Positions 1 through 9,596 of a stretch of DNA of 64,000 nt are shown in pieces (position 1 is the first letter of the stretch; each line of letters begins with the position of its first letter). The notes beneath the pieces are model-generated. The model ran no database searches. It was not told the DNA's origin and saw only the letters and a program-made list of their open reading frames with translations. The DNA lies in NCBI RefSeq assembly GCF_032062135.1, contig NC_092860.1:123307772-123371771 (forward strand), written 5' to 3'. Position numbers and translations under genes: made by a program. Source of the stretch: Pyxicephalus adspersus (lineage: Eukaryota; Chordata; Amphibia; Anura; Pyxicephalidae).

Positions 1-132
1 GATCCAGCAAACCTGGAATGGATCTGGTCCAGGATTCAAAACATTTGCTAGCAAAAAGCAAATGACTTTGAAGAAATACATTTTAGGTTTGCTGGATCAC
101 CCAGTCTTGGAGAGCTTTAATAAACCTGGGCC
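1..132. mobile_element. Palindromic MITE, 5-bp-TSD family, truncated by window start
   Basis: Right-hand two thirds of a fold-back element seen repeatedly in this window. It starts in the arm motif GATCCAGCAAACCTGGAATG and later has the inverse, GGTTTGCTGGATCACCC, then ends in the terminal sequence GAGCTTTAATAAACCTGGGCC. The left terminal repeat lies outside the window. No coding capacity. The class is discussed under the complete copy at 59269-59488. Confidence 0.85.
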
Positions 133-1655
133 AATCTGTCTGATTGTTGAATACCGGAGTCTGTTCTGGATAGGCAACAATTACTGGGTACCACAAAGTG
201 ACGACCGTTGAGGCCTAACGATTTGTCACCCTGCTAGATTCCCTTGTCAATGCACCCCATCACAACCACAGGGCTGATCCCTGCACCACTGCTGTGACCA
301 TCAGCATTAACGTATGTATAGACAACATTTCAGGGGCCTTTTTATCATTGTAAGGTGCTGTCACGCTTTTCCACAGGATAGCTCACGTGGTTGACCAGTG
401 ATTTGAAACCTGACCTCAAGGCAAATTTAAAAGACACAAATGAATGAAACTCTGTGATCATTATTACATGATTAGATGTATTTTTTTAAAAGCAAGTAGT
501 TTAAGTACCTTGATTTGACATTGTTTGACCCTCTTGCAGCCCCTGAACACCAGAACTGGAGTATCAGAGAAAGTAGCATCACTAAGACCCAATCAATTCA
601 TGTACTAATAATAAACATGCTAATAGAAGGGGAATGTAGAGATCAGCTCAATAATGTGCTACCTCTAATTTTATTTTATAATCCCAGTCTGGGGCAGGTC
701 CAGCACTACCTGGGCTCAGAGGAAGTAAGGAGACTGCTGAAACTGACCATTAGACAGAGGTGGCAGAAAATTACTAGACTTTAAACTTCTCTTTCACATA
801 TCAATTGCTTTACTTTTGTGTATGTTTTAGTAAGAAGTTTTATACAGTGTGCACATTTGATTGGTTTTTTTTTGGTATCAAGGAATTTAGAGAATGTATT
901 TGTTCAGCAAAAATGTTGTATATTATGTGTTTAAATGGAATGCATAATTTTATGATACATTTTTATAACAGGTCAGCTAAATACTGAGTGCTTAGGACCT
1001 GATTGTCATATTTATAAATATATGTAATTTAATGCATATGAGTTCTTCACAAATGTACCAAACATTTATTGTTTAAAGTAAACTGAAATTCTGTGGTTTC
1101 ACTTTAAAGCCTTTTTTAAATTTTCATGCTTTTTTTTTTCTCACCAAAATTAGTTAACTTAAAGCTTAACCTGCAAACACAAGGGTTGATTACCCTTTGT
1201 TTTCAGCGATGTAGTGTGAAATATGACAGCTCTTCTTTCTGTACATACAGTACATTAAGTAAATATTATAGTCCATATAGACAGGAATTAAGTAAGAGTG
1301 GATCCCGATCAAATTCACTAGATTTGCCACATGCATGGTATGAACTAAAATTAAAACCATGGAACCACTAGAAGTATGGAGCTGAAGCAGGGATTTTTAC
1401 ACCAAACGCAATACCTAAGATTAGATTTTAAACACAATGAGTATATGCTTGTTAGTATGGCAAACATCCAAAAATATAGAAAAGTCCTATTCAAAAATTG
1501 CATTTTTCCCCAAGTAGCATAAGTATGTATGTGTTTCCCAGATTTTACTGCTTCTTCAGAGGATCACAACCATAACAGAAATAGCTCTAAATACAATGTA
1601 AAAGCAGCCACAGGATCAAAAAATAGTAGCCATAGTATTCAGAGACAGATATCAC
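133..1655. other. No recognisable feature
   Basis: AT-rich single-copy-looking sequence. Short open frames occur at 515-784, 805-987 and 1126-1371, but none has acceptor/donor context or a recognisable peptide. Read as intron or intergenic DNA. Confidence 0.5.
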
Positions 1656-1691
1656 GGGGGGGGGGGAGCCATCAGCCATCAGCCATCAGCC
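1656..1691. repeat. G11 homopolymer followed by AGCCATC heptamer repeat
   Basis: Eleven consecutive G at 1656-1666 are followed directly by about 3.6 tandem copies of AGCCATC (1667-1691). Simple-sequence DNA, likely length-polymorphic. Confidence 0.9.
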
Positions 1692-1969
1692 AAATCAATG
1701 TTTGTTATGCAGCCTTTTATGAATGGGATTTTGATATGTTTTTAGATTTTCTCGAATATATATGATTAGTTTATTTTTGTCCCCAACAATCATCTCTAAA
1801 CTAAACTGATTTTATTATTCTAGAACTTTGTGGGTTTCTATGGATTTCTGCATTTTTCTCACCATACTATATGCTTCATCCTTGGTACACCAATTCTGCT
1901 ATACCATATTATCTGTTTAATAATTTGTAAGTAAACTTTTACCATCAAACCTGTTGACTCAAGACCAAC

Positions 1970-2042
1970 CATTCCCAACCAGGATTCAGCGGAACCCTAA
2001 GATTCTTTCAGAGATTGCCAGGGGTTCCTTGGCCTGTCATTG
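1970..2042 (+). mobile_element. Fragment of hAT-type MITE (TTTCTCAACC-end family)
   Basis: Contains CCCAACCAGGATTCAGCGGA and GCCAGGGGTTCCTTGG, matching the end region of the elements at 37592-37810 and 39121-39365. Only one terminal region is present, so this is a truncated copy. Confidence 0.55.
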
Positions 2043-2606
2043 ATTAACTTTCCTGCTTAGTTCCAGGTGTTTTAACTCTGGCATTTTATCATATCAGGTT
2101 TTATGAAAGCTGAAGTAAAGCAAGAAACATGTGGTGCTTTTCCAGCTTCAGAAACAGGTATGCCCCAAGAAGAGCAGATAATAAAGAAAAGACCCCTGGG
2201 CCGATTGCTGCAGGTCAGCAGTGTGTCAGATGAAGTAATTAGTCTGTGTTGCCTGTGTGCACTTATTTTTCATACATTTTGGCATTAGTGTACCCTGAAC
2301 AGTTAGCCCCAAAATATAAACTTTTCCTTCTAAAACATTAGCATGCACTTTGTCAGATTTGAAAATTACCCCTTAAGATGCATCATGGTGGAATATCCTA
2401 CATCACTCAGTACTTCATATTTTCATCTGGTCATTGCTATTCTGTATTAATCAGCCTCACACTATTTTTCCATATTCTGCTGATCCTGGAGCTGGCTCTG
2501 CTCATTCCAGTGGATTGCAAACTTTTATTTGGAGTGAAGTTCACAGCATACATACACAGTAAGAATCTAGTGAAATTCAAATATTTTAGGAGAGCCAAAG
2601 GCTTTA

Positions 2607-2705
2607 TAGTTACATAGTAAGTCAGGTTGAAAAAAGACATAAGTCCATCAAGTTCAACCACAAGGGAAGTAAACATATCCCAGGTCTAAAACTCTATGGA
2701 CATAG
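2607..2705 (+). repeat. Dispersed amphibian repeat fragment, class uncertain
   Basis: The phrase GTTACATAGTAAGTCAGGTT followed by GAAAAAAGACATAAGTCCAT and CAAGTTCAACC is one I recognise as a common dispersed repeat in frog genomes, probably a retroelement 3' region. Class and boundaries are not established from this sequence alone. Confidence 0.5.
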
Positions 2706-2944
2706 TTCAAACAATCAAGATTTCAGTGGAGGAAGGACAAGTACGTGTCTTGCAGTTTCTGTTGGCGGATGTGCAAAAAGAATTCAGTGTTAGGGCACTT
2801 ACACTTTACATTTATTACTGATTGCTTTAGTTCCATAAAATAAAACAGTGGTGCAATCATAGGATATTGCAGCTATCTAATATCCATCTTCTCATCTTTT
2901 TGGCAGTTTACTTACAAATTTAGGAGCATGTGTATTGTTAAATT

Positions 2945-3041
2945 TAAACTAAACCTTGTTTGTACTCTCCTGTCCCCATTCTTTTGTGGGCACCACCATC
3001 TTCTTCCTTCTTCTCTTCCTATTTTCTATCTCCCAGGCTGG
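2945..3041 (+). repeat. Fragment of AACTAAAC...CACCACCATC repeat family
   Basis: Shares the order AACTAAACC, TGTCCCCATTC, GGGCACCACCATCTTC with the copy at 52200-52500, and parts of it with those at 13542-13777 and 18172-18516. Only the left part is present. Confidence 0.6.
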
Positions 3042-3204
3042 AATAACTTAATTTATGATTGATTTTGACAGTTGAATATGTTCAAAATATATCTGTTTTA
3101 TGTGTATATGTTTTATAGAGGGGTCATCGACTGCCCTTTTCTGTAGTAAAACCATGCCTATTTGCACATTTTTATATTTGTTTTTTTTTGTTCTACTTTA
3201 AAAT

Positions 3205-3470
3205 TGCATCTTTTACAACTGGGTCCTTATGGTTGCTAATTGCAACAATTGGCAACCATAAGGACCCAGGCAAATTGCACTGGCAGACAGAGGAGACAGT
3301 GCAGCCATTTGAAACATTTTATCACAATCAATATAATGTTTCCTCCAGCTGTAGTCACACAAGCAAGAAAAAGTTCTTGCTTACAACGTCTAGTTGAAAA
3401 CTTTCAGCAACTTGAAGTTGCCTTATGTAGTGCTGAAAGTTTGCATTACATTGCTGCAATTTGTTTTTTT
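3205..3470. mobile_element. Compound fold-back element (nested inverted repeats)
   Basis: Perfect 16-bp inverted arms GGGTCCTTATGGTTGC (3221-3236) and its complement (3252-3267) with a 15-base spacer. A second inverted pair, AACTTTCAGCA/TGCTGAAAGTT, lies at about 3400-3445, and short outer ends AAATTGCA/TGCAATTT enclose both. No coding potential. Probably a MITE or two nested fold-backs; no target duplication could be assigned. Confidence 0.6.
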
Positions 3471-4127
3471 TTTGCGTATTCATTGAGTACAAAGTGACAT
3501 TTTTCATGTGTAGTTAGGCATAAGATGAATATATGTATTTATCTTATCATTACTTTGGAGCCCGCACAGCGCGGTGAAGTTCTATTTTTTCCAATTGTTG
3601 ATTTTCCAGCAGTTGAAGAAATTCCAACAAATAAACATCGTGCTAGAAATGTGTTCTGTTCTAAATTTGACTGATTCATTCATAGCTTGCCTAATATTGG
3701 AGAAACTCCGCTTTTTCCAAACACATTTATGCTGTTAGCATTTCCTTTTGGCTGATAATTACAAACATCTTGTGAAACTTCCGAGCCATTGCTGGGATTT
3801 TAATAAATGCAAATATAATTTATTGTCTTCAGTTATATAAAGCCTGGAACCGTTTAAACTTGAGTTGCAACTAGTGAGTGTAAATATTTATATTGTGGCT
3901 TTACCAAGGGTGTGTGACCAGTTAGTGATGTTTGTGATTCAAGGTTTCAAGCAGGTGGCTCATTGGACACACGTAGAAACTCAAATAAATCTATCTGTAT
4001 TCCAAGTTGTATTTGAACCATTACTGTCAGCAGCTTCTGATTGCCACTGCTGTTTCCTATCACATAAGTGCAACTTACCCAAGACTAAGGCCGGAAAGGT
4101 TCTTTTATGATCGTTTCCAACAACAAA
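3471..4127. other. No recognisable feature
   Basis: AT-rich sequence without supported exon, repeat or RNA gene. The frame at 3865-4110 has no splice context. Confidence 0.45.
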
Positions 4128-4325
4128 AGACTGAAAAATGAATGAACAAGCGTTGTACATACAGCACCATTCTGCTGTTTGGAGAGGGGAGAGGAGAATG
4201 GGCAAGCAGTACCCCTCTGCACTCTCTCCCCTTTACTTGTATTACAGTTTATCATTCGTGGATCCACCAGGACGGGTTCATGAACGACATCGGACAAGTG
4301 CTGTACACACTGAGCATATTTAAGG
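4128..4325 (-). mobile_element. Partial copy of the 40.7-kb MITE family
   Basis: GTGGATCCACCAGGACGGGT then GACATCGGACAAGTGCTGTA is the diverged reverse complement of the left half of the element at 40669-40982 (GTGTACAGCGCTCGTCCAAC ... CCAGGTAGATCCACTAAC). Ends are degraded. Confidence 0.6.
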
Positions 4326-4628
4326 TCCTGTAGAAAATATAGATGATGACATAGGTATGTGGGTGAGAAATTAAAGAGAACTTGTAGCGATGAAATATAT
4401 AGGTTGCTATTGCTTCCTATATTTTGCTAAAATTATCAGCTTCCTGCTGGTGATGCTGATCAAGTAGCTTCATTAGTTTTTGCTTGCTTGCTTCATTTAC
4501 TTTTAGCTTGTATACAGCTAGTATGCACATCTAAAGTCCTAACATCATTCTGACTGTACTTGCTGCATGCTTGTTCCATGTCAGTGAATCCGTATTGATG
4601 CTAGAGGCAGCCAGGTAAATGTCTAATA

Positions 4629-4695
4629 GGGTCATATTATTAGTATTTATATAGTGCCGACATATTACTCAGTGCTGTACAAAGTCCATAGTAAT
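4629..4695 (-). repeat. SINE 3' tail, reverse orientation
   Basis: The reverse complement reads ACTTTGTACAGCACTGAGTA then ATATGTCGGCACTATATAAA and TACTAATAAT, the same 3' tail as the SINE copies at 33543-33650 and 50160-50312. Only the tail is present. Confidence 0.8.
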
Positions 4696-5651
4696 ATTCT
4701 GGGGATTTGCATTTCTTTCTATGTATGCCTGAGATTTATACAACCCTGGCAGGCAGATGATCCCTCTTTCTATGATAGAACAGTAATGGATTACCAGCAG
4801 CCCTTTCATTTACAAAATGCTGATTACTTAGAGTGTAACTTTTAAGCTGCACAATCTGCACAAAGAATTTAAAAATTTAATTTAAAAAAAAAAGGAAATA
4901 CAACTGTAAACTGTTAGATCAATATCTTTTTCATTTTTTTTCTGTGGCCTTAATTGGGCTTTAGGTACAAAGTTTTTGTTTACCATCTCTTGAAATGGGA
5001 GAAGAATGTTTGAATCAAACTTGTTTAAAAGTTTTTTTCATAGCAAACAAGTTGTGTTGTACCCAGTTTCAGTATACATATAGCAATATTTCATCATGTT
5101 TTTTGCTGACATGGACAGCCGTTGTGCATATTTGATGGTGTTTTCATTCACTATGCAGATTTACAGTGTTTGTGTATTTTCTGTGATGAATACAACAGCT
5201 GCAGATCGTGACTATAGAAAAATATAATGTTTAAGTTATATGTGGTATTTGTTTGAACCCAGAAGATATTTGTGCTTTTGTCGTCTACATCTGCAGAGCT
5301 TTTTACATTTGTATTATTTGTACGATCTCTTTTATTTAAAGTAATATTTAAACCTGCCAAAATAATATAGAGTGTATGTAAATTTCTAACCATGTGGATT
5401 TAGGTTGAGGTATTTATTTCTATGTGTTTTTAATGAAATTGTGTGGTTTATTTTGCAGCTGTGTCCCAGATGAGTATTGTATGTATAGGAGCGCTTTATT
5501 ATATTTATGATGAGAATATTCAGAAGTCAGATTGTTGCGTGCTGCTAGAAAATTTGCAGATGGAAAAAATTAATTTTGAACAACAGTTGTTTTTTGTTAT
5601 TATTGCTATTGTTTCATTATATTTTATTATATTTGTTTCCTTTATTTGTAG
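4696..5651. other. Intron sequence upstream of the exon
   Basis: AT-rich, no repeat recognised. The last 60 bases before 5652 are T-rich (runs of TTTTATTATATTTG and TTTCCTTTATTTG), fitting a polypyrimidine tract. The open frame that runs into the exon from 5443 encodes a hydrophobic low-complexity peptide here and is most simply intron read-through. Confidence 0.6.
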
Positions 5652-5779
5652 CGATCCTGCTGCCAAGGCATTGTGGGAGTCCATAATGAGCATGAAACAG
5701 AAGGAAGCTGTGATGGAAGTACGAAGGTATCTTGTAGACACAGCTAGCAGAGAGAAACTGCCAATTAAGATGAGTATGG
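5652..5779 (+). CDS. Single internal coding exon of an unidentified gene
   Basis: This 128-bp segment is the only convincing coding exon in the window. It is preceded by a long T-rich tract ending in TTTATTTGTAG and followed by the consensus donor GTGAGT; three codons past the last exon codon the frame closes with TAA. It opens with the third base of a split codon and ends with the first base of another, so it would have to join upstream and downstream exons outside the window or unrecognised here. The 42 complete codons begin DPAAKALWESIMSMKQ and end with REKLPIKMSM. The peptide is rich in K, E, R and M with no glycine, suggesting surface-exposed alpha helix. There is no membrane segment, signal peptide, cysteine pattern or catalytic motif. 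I do not recognise the family and assign no function. The composition contrasts sharply with the AT-driven F/I/L/Y-rich chance frames around it. An alternative acceptor at about 5459 (TTTTGCAG) would give a longer exon but adds an implausible hydrophobic stretch. Confidence 0.7.
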
Positions 5780-6046
5780 GTGAGTAACGTGTTAGATGTA
5801 CAGAAAGATTTACCATAAAGTGTGATTTGGCCAAAAATGTTGCAGAATTATTTTACCACAATTACCAAGAACACAGACATATATAGAAGTATATAGTACA
5901 AGTATATAGTACAGTACAAGAATATAGAAATATATATATATCATCAGTTTTTTTTTTTTTTTATACCATACTCGTTTTCAACCATCTTCCTGTTCCAACA
6001 GCCTTTACCCACACTTCAGAAAACATTGCCAGCGTACATCCCTTAG
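5780..6046. other. Intron start downstream of the exon
   Basis: Begins with the donor GTGAGTAACG. Contains short tandem-like AGTATATAGTACA repeats near 5885-5915, an AT stretch and a T15-class run at about 5948-5962. Nothing else recognised. Confidence 0.5.
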
Positions 6047-6456
6047 CTGGGCTGCTATTCCGTGTTTGTATGTGCTGTTGAGCACTCTTTGAGATACCTC
6101 TGGAAAAAGGATGTAGGCAAGACGGATAATGTTTTTTTTTTATTATATAAAGACACTTTTATTAACGGAATAAGCCTAGCATGTTCCTAGTTCCTAAGTT
6201 CCTGTCATTTAGGACCTATAAAAGTGATGGGCAATTTTTTAGCATTCATTAGGTGGGAAAGGATGAGTGTTCAGCAACCACAAAAGCTGTAAATAATACC
6301 TTGCTCAGTATCTAGCATCCTCACCTTACAAAACTAAGATCTTGGATTTGATTTTTGGCTAGGATACTTTTCTGAATTCTCCCTCACATTCCAAAAACAC
6401 GCCGTTAGGTTAATTAACTTCCCCTAGAAAATAGGTCTTAGACTACATTAGGGACA
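6047..6456 (+). repeat. Duplicated segment A, copy 1 (filled site)
   Basis: About 410 bp starting CTGGGCTGCTATTCCGTGTT, repeated with few differences at 6674-7089. Differences include one base in a T run, a 4-base ATGG absent here near 6305, and a handful of substitutions. At its right end, immediately after TTAGGGACA, it is interrupted by the LTR-like sequence at 6457-6672, whereas copy 2 continues without interruption. Confidence 0.95.
6303..6456 (+). repeat. Degraded tRNA-derived SINE-like head (second copy at about 6926-7089)
   Basis: The copy in segment A2 reads GATGGCTCAGTATCTAGCAT, resembling a Pol III A box, then CTTGGATTTGATTTTTGGCT, resembling a B box about 35 bases later. After that come TTCTCCCTCACATTCCAAAA, AGGTTAA..AACTTCCCCTAG and GTCTTAGACTACATTAGGGA, the order typical of frog tRNA-type SINEs. 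Both boxes are decayed, so activity is unlikely. The two copies here result from the larger duplication, not from two insertions. Confidence 0.6.
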
Positions 6457-6672
6457 TGTTAGCACTGCAGGTCGTGCCGGCGCCGCTGCTCCTAATCGCA
6501 GGCACGGGCGCCGGGTCCTGTCCTTCAGGTAACCCTCTTCCTATGTTCCATACCTGTGTTGAGACTTGCTCTGGTGTTTGAGCTGGTGTGGGTGTGTCTC
6601 TCCTTGTCTGAGGTAACACACGCCCTCTGTTTTCCCCAGCCTATGGGTGATTACCTGCAGGTACTTAAAGGC
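6457..6672 (+). mobile_element. LTR-like retroelement end, cut off at a one-base gap
   Basis: GC-rich 216 bp that begins TGTTAGCACTGCAGG directly after GGGACA and stops at N (6673). The matching locus at 7081-7095 reads TTAGGGACATTTTCAC with nothing inserted, so this is an insertion present in only one copy. The TG start and the later composition (CTCTCCTTGTCTGAGG, GTGATTACCTGCAGGTACTT) fit the left part of an LTR. The right end and target duplication are lost in the gap. It resembles in style, but not clearly in sequence, the LTR-like segments at 9597 and 15905. Confidence 0.6.
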
Positions 6673-6673
6673 N
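6673..6673. other. Single-base assembly gap
   Basis: A lone N joins the LTR-like fragment to the start of duplicate copy 2, a junction typical of contig joining. Confidence 0.95.
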
Positions 6674-7089
6674 CTGGGCTGCTATTCCGTGTTTGTATGT
6701 GCTGTTGAGCACTCTTTGAGATACCTCTGGAAAAAGGATGTAGGCAAGACGGATAATGTTTTTTTTTTTATTATATAAAGACACTTTTATTAACGGAATA
6801 AGCCTAGCACGTTCCTAGTTCCTAAGTTCCTGTCATTTAGGACCTATAACAGTGATGGGCAATTTTTTAGCATTCATTAGGTGGGAAAGGATGAGTGTTC
6901 AGCAACCACAAAAGCTGTAAATAATACCTTGATGGCTCAGTATCTAGCATTCTCACCTTACAAAACTAAAATCTTGGATTTGATTTTTGGCTAGGATACT
7001 TTTCTGGATTCTCCCTCACATTCCAAAAACACGCCCTTAGGTTAAATAACTTCCCCTAGAAAATAGGTCTTAGACTACATTAGGGACAT
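6674..7089 (+). repeat. Duplicated segment A, copy 2 (empty site)
   Basis: Second copy of 6047-6456, 416 bp. It continues from GGGACA straight into TTTTCACTAATACTATGG, so it represents the pre-insertion state of the LTR-like element found in copy 1. Confidence 0.95.
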
Positions 7090-7424
7090 TTTCACTAATA
7101 CTATGGTGATCTCCTGAGGGTCCTATTCTGTTCAGACCTGTGCTTTTATGACAGTAGGGCCACTGGAGATTTTATTGATTTGTGTTTTGCTCTCTGTCTG
7201 GGTATTCCATTTGTCTATTTTCCCTTCAAAAGGGAAAACCCCTGGATAAACCCCCCAAGACTGAGCTTTAGGTGAGCATTGCCCACTCCTAAATTCTCAG
7301 TACTTTTTTGAGGGATTCCTTATCTTTCCAGATACTCTTGGTGCTGTCTTTGTTTTTTAGGTGCAATCTCTGGATTGATTCGGAAAAATGACAGATATTA
7401 CAATAAAGTATGGGCCTAGAAGGT
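7090..7424. other. Unique spacer between the two duplications
   Basis: Not repeated elsewhere in the window. No open frame or repeat signature recognised. Confidence 0.5.
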
Positions 7425-8034
7425 TTGTCATTGACCTTTATCTGCTTTCCCAAGGCCACTGACTTCTTTCCTCCCCTTACCCTGAGTAGCTCTACAACCT
7501 GTCATGTCCTGTTATTGTCATAAGACAGTAAATTACTGAGAATTTATAAGGGTTTTTTTTGCCCATTCCCTTCTTCTGCAGGAGCAGGGTTCTTTGTAGA
7601 AAAGTGGATGGTTAAATGCAACAACCAATAAAAATTAGTGTCTTCCGCTCTTTGGTGATTTGTTTCTGATATGAATCTGCTTGATCTTCGGATGGCTTAC
7701 AATCACACCAGAATTAGCTGGAACTATAAACAACCTGGTAATGTCCTTTGGGGTATGTAAGGCACCAGCTGTATTCAACGATTTTGTGAATTTTTGTTTT
7801 TTGTGAAGGTTCATTTTGATCTGTTTAGATGTTTTGTCTTCATCAGAATCAAGTTACATTCGTATTGTTTCATGAGAACTGTCTAGGAGTTAAGGAGTAC
7901 TTCTTGGGGTACATTGGATATTTTAGAACAGGGTAGTGTAAATGGTCTGTGACTGGTCTCGTAATAAATTCTACAGGAGATTATTAAACAATTTTCATAC
8001 ATATTTTCAGCTCCCACAAGGCAGTGGACCCAAA
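7425..8034 (+). repeat. Tandem duplication B, copy 1
   Basis: A 610-bp unit starting TTGTCATTGACCTTTATCTG and ending GCAGTGGACCCAAA, immediately followed by a second copy. By eye the copies differ at roughly ten positions plus a 7-base deletion and a 1-base insertion in copy 2, so they are about 1-2% diverged. It ends with an intron-like or AT-rich context and has no coding content. Confidence 0.95.
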
Positions 8035-8638
8035 TTGTCATTGACCTTTATCTGCTTTCCCAAGGCCACTGACTTCTTTCCTCCCCTTACCCTGAGTAGC
8101 TCTACAACCTGTCATGTCCTGTTACTGTCATAAGACAGTAAATTACTGAGAATCTATAAGGGTTTTATTTGCCCATTCCCTTCTTCTGCAGGAGCAGGGT
8201 TCTTTGTAGAAAAGTGGATGGTTAAATGCAACAACCAATAAAAATTAGTTTCTTCCGCTCTTTGGTGATTTGTTTCTGATATGAATCTGCTTGATCTTCG
8301 GATGGCTTACAATCACACCAGAATTAGCTGGAACTATAAACAGCCTGGTAATGTCCTTTGGGGTGTGTAAGGCACCAGCTGTATTCAACGATTTTGTGAA
8401 TTTTTGTGAAGGTTCATTTTGATCTGTTTAGATGTTTTGTCTTCATCAGAATCATGTTACATTCGTATTGTTTCATGAGAACTGTCTAGGAGTTAAGGAG
8501 TACTTCTTGGGGTACATTGGATATTTTAGAACAGGGTAGTGTAAAATGGTCTGTGACTGGTCTCGTAATAAATTCTACAGGAGATTATTAAACAATTTTC
8601 ATACATATTTTCAGCTCCCACAAGGCAGTGGACCCAAA
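8035..8638 (+). repeat. Tandem duplication B, copy 2
   Basis: Direct head-to-tail copy of 7425-8034. It differs, for example, in GTTACTGTC versus GTTATTGTC and lacks seven bases in the T run after CGATTTTGTGAATTTTTG. There is no N at the junction. Confidence 0.95.
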
Positions 8639-9317
8639 TGCTGGCAGCAAGTTTCATAACAGCCACCCAGAAATAAAAGCCATAGTTATTTGGTAACAGC
8701 ACAGTTATCATGTTACATAAGGCTTAGAGCTCAGATGTGGTATTGTACATTGCACCTCAGCAGAATTTAAGACTTTTTATGTTACACCATATTTTTCTTT
8801 TCTACAGAAATTGTGCTTACGATGAGCAAACTTGCTTTTTTTGCTTTTTCCAATGTTTGCAGAAAGAGAGATTTACAGAACTTCGATTGAAAAGTATTTT
8901 TTTACCACATGTTCAGTTTTTCTGTATGCTGGCTTCAGGTAGTGGAATGAAGCAATTGATCTTTGGGTACCAGGGCAATACAGTATTGATACCACAAACC
9001 TTTCATGTCTGTTGCTTCCTGATCACTATAACCTTCAAAGAATTTACTACTAACTTTAAATGGACCAGAACTCAAAAAGTGAATATTTGCTCTCTTTTAG
9101 AGAACATCTTGAAATGGTATTCCAGGTTTTTTGATATTTGTTAAATTTCTTCTAAAAATGTCCATGTACCACTTGTGCTTTGGCACTTTGAACCTTATGC
9201 TTTATAGTTGCATATGTACCACTGATTACTAATGTTAGAACATTTGAAGATAACTACAGTGACCTAACTACAGTGGTAGTTTGTTGGATAGCATTATTTC
9301 ATTCCATTACTGCTCCC
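8639..9317. other. No recognisable feature
   Basis: AT-rich. A 135-codon frame at 8737-9144 is F/C/L-rich with no splice signals or recognisable motif and is treated as chance. Confidence 0.45.
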
Positions 9318-9596
9318 NNNNNNNNNNNNNNNNNNNNNNNNNNNNNNNNNNNNNNNNNNNNNNNNNNNNNNNNNNNNNNNNNNNNNNNNNNNNNNNNNNN
9401 NNNNNNNNNNNNNNNNNNNNNNNNNNNNNNNNNNNNNNNNNNNNNNNNNNNNNNNNNNNNNNNNNNNNNNNNNNNNNNNNNNNNNNNNNNNNNNNNNNNN
9501 NNNNNNNNNNNNNNNNNNNNNNNNNNNNNNNNNNNNNNNNNNNNNNNNNNNNNNNNNNNNNNNNNNNNNNNNNNNNNNNNNNNNNNNNNNNNNNNN
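9318..9596. other. Assembly gap (279 N)
   Basis: Run of N. Left flank is AT-rich unique sequence; right flank opens directly into the LTR-like segment, so the gap probably hides repetitive DNA. Confidence 0.99.

Noticed and set aside
2097..2156. Possible 60-bp exon (CAG before, GTATG after) in the 2103-2288 frame
   Set aside because: The acceptor tract is weak, the peptide is unremarkable, and AG/GT pairs at this spacing are common by chance.
5443..5651. Upstream extension of the exon reading frame
   Set aside because: The extension is F/I/Y/V-rich and overlaps the polypyrimidine tract; the acceptor at 5650-5651 is much better than the TTTTGCAG at about 5459.
6303..6400. Functional tRNA gene
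   Set aside because: A- and B-box-like text is present but degraded, no cloverleaf can be drawn, and downstream text is SINE-like.
8737..9144. 135-codon open frame
   Set aside because: Hydrophobic and cysteine-rich chance composition in AT-rich DNA, no flanking splice signals or motif.
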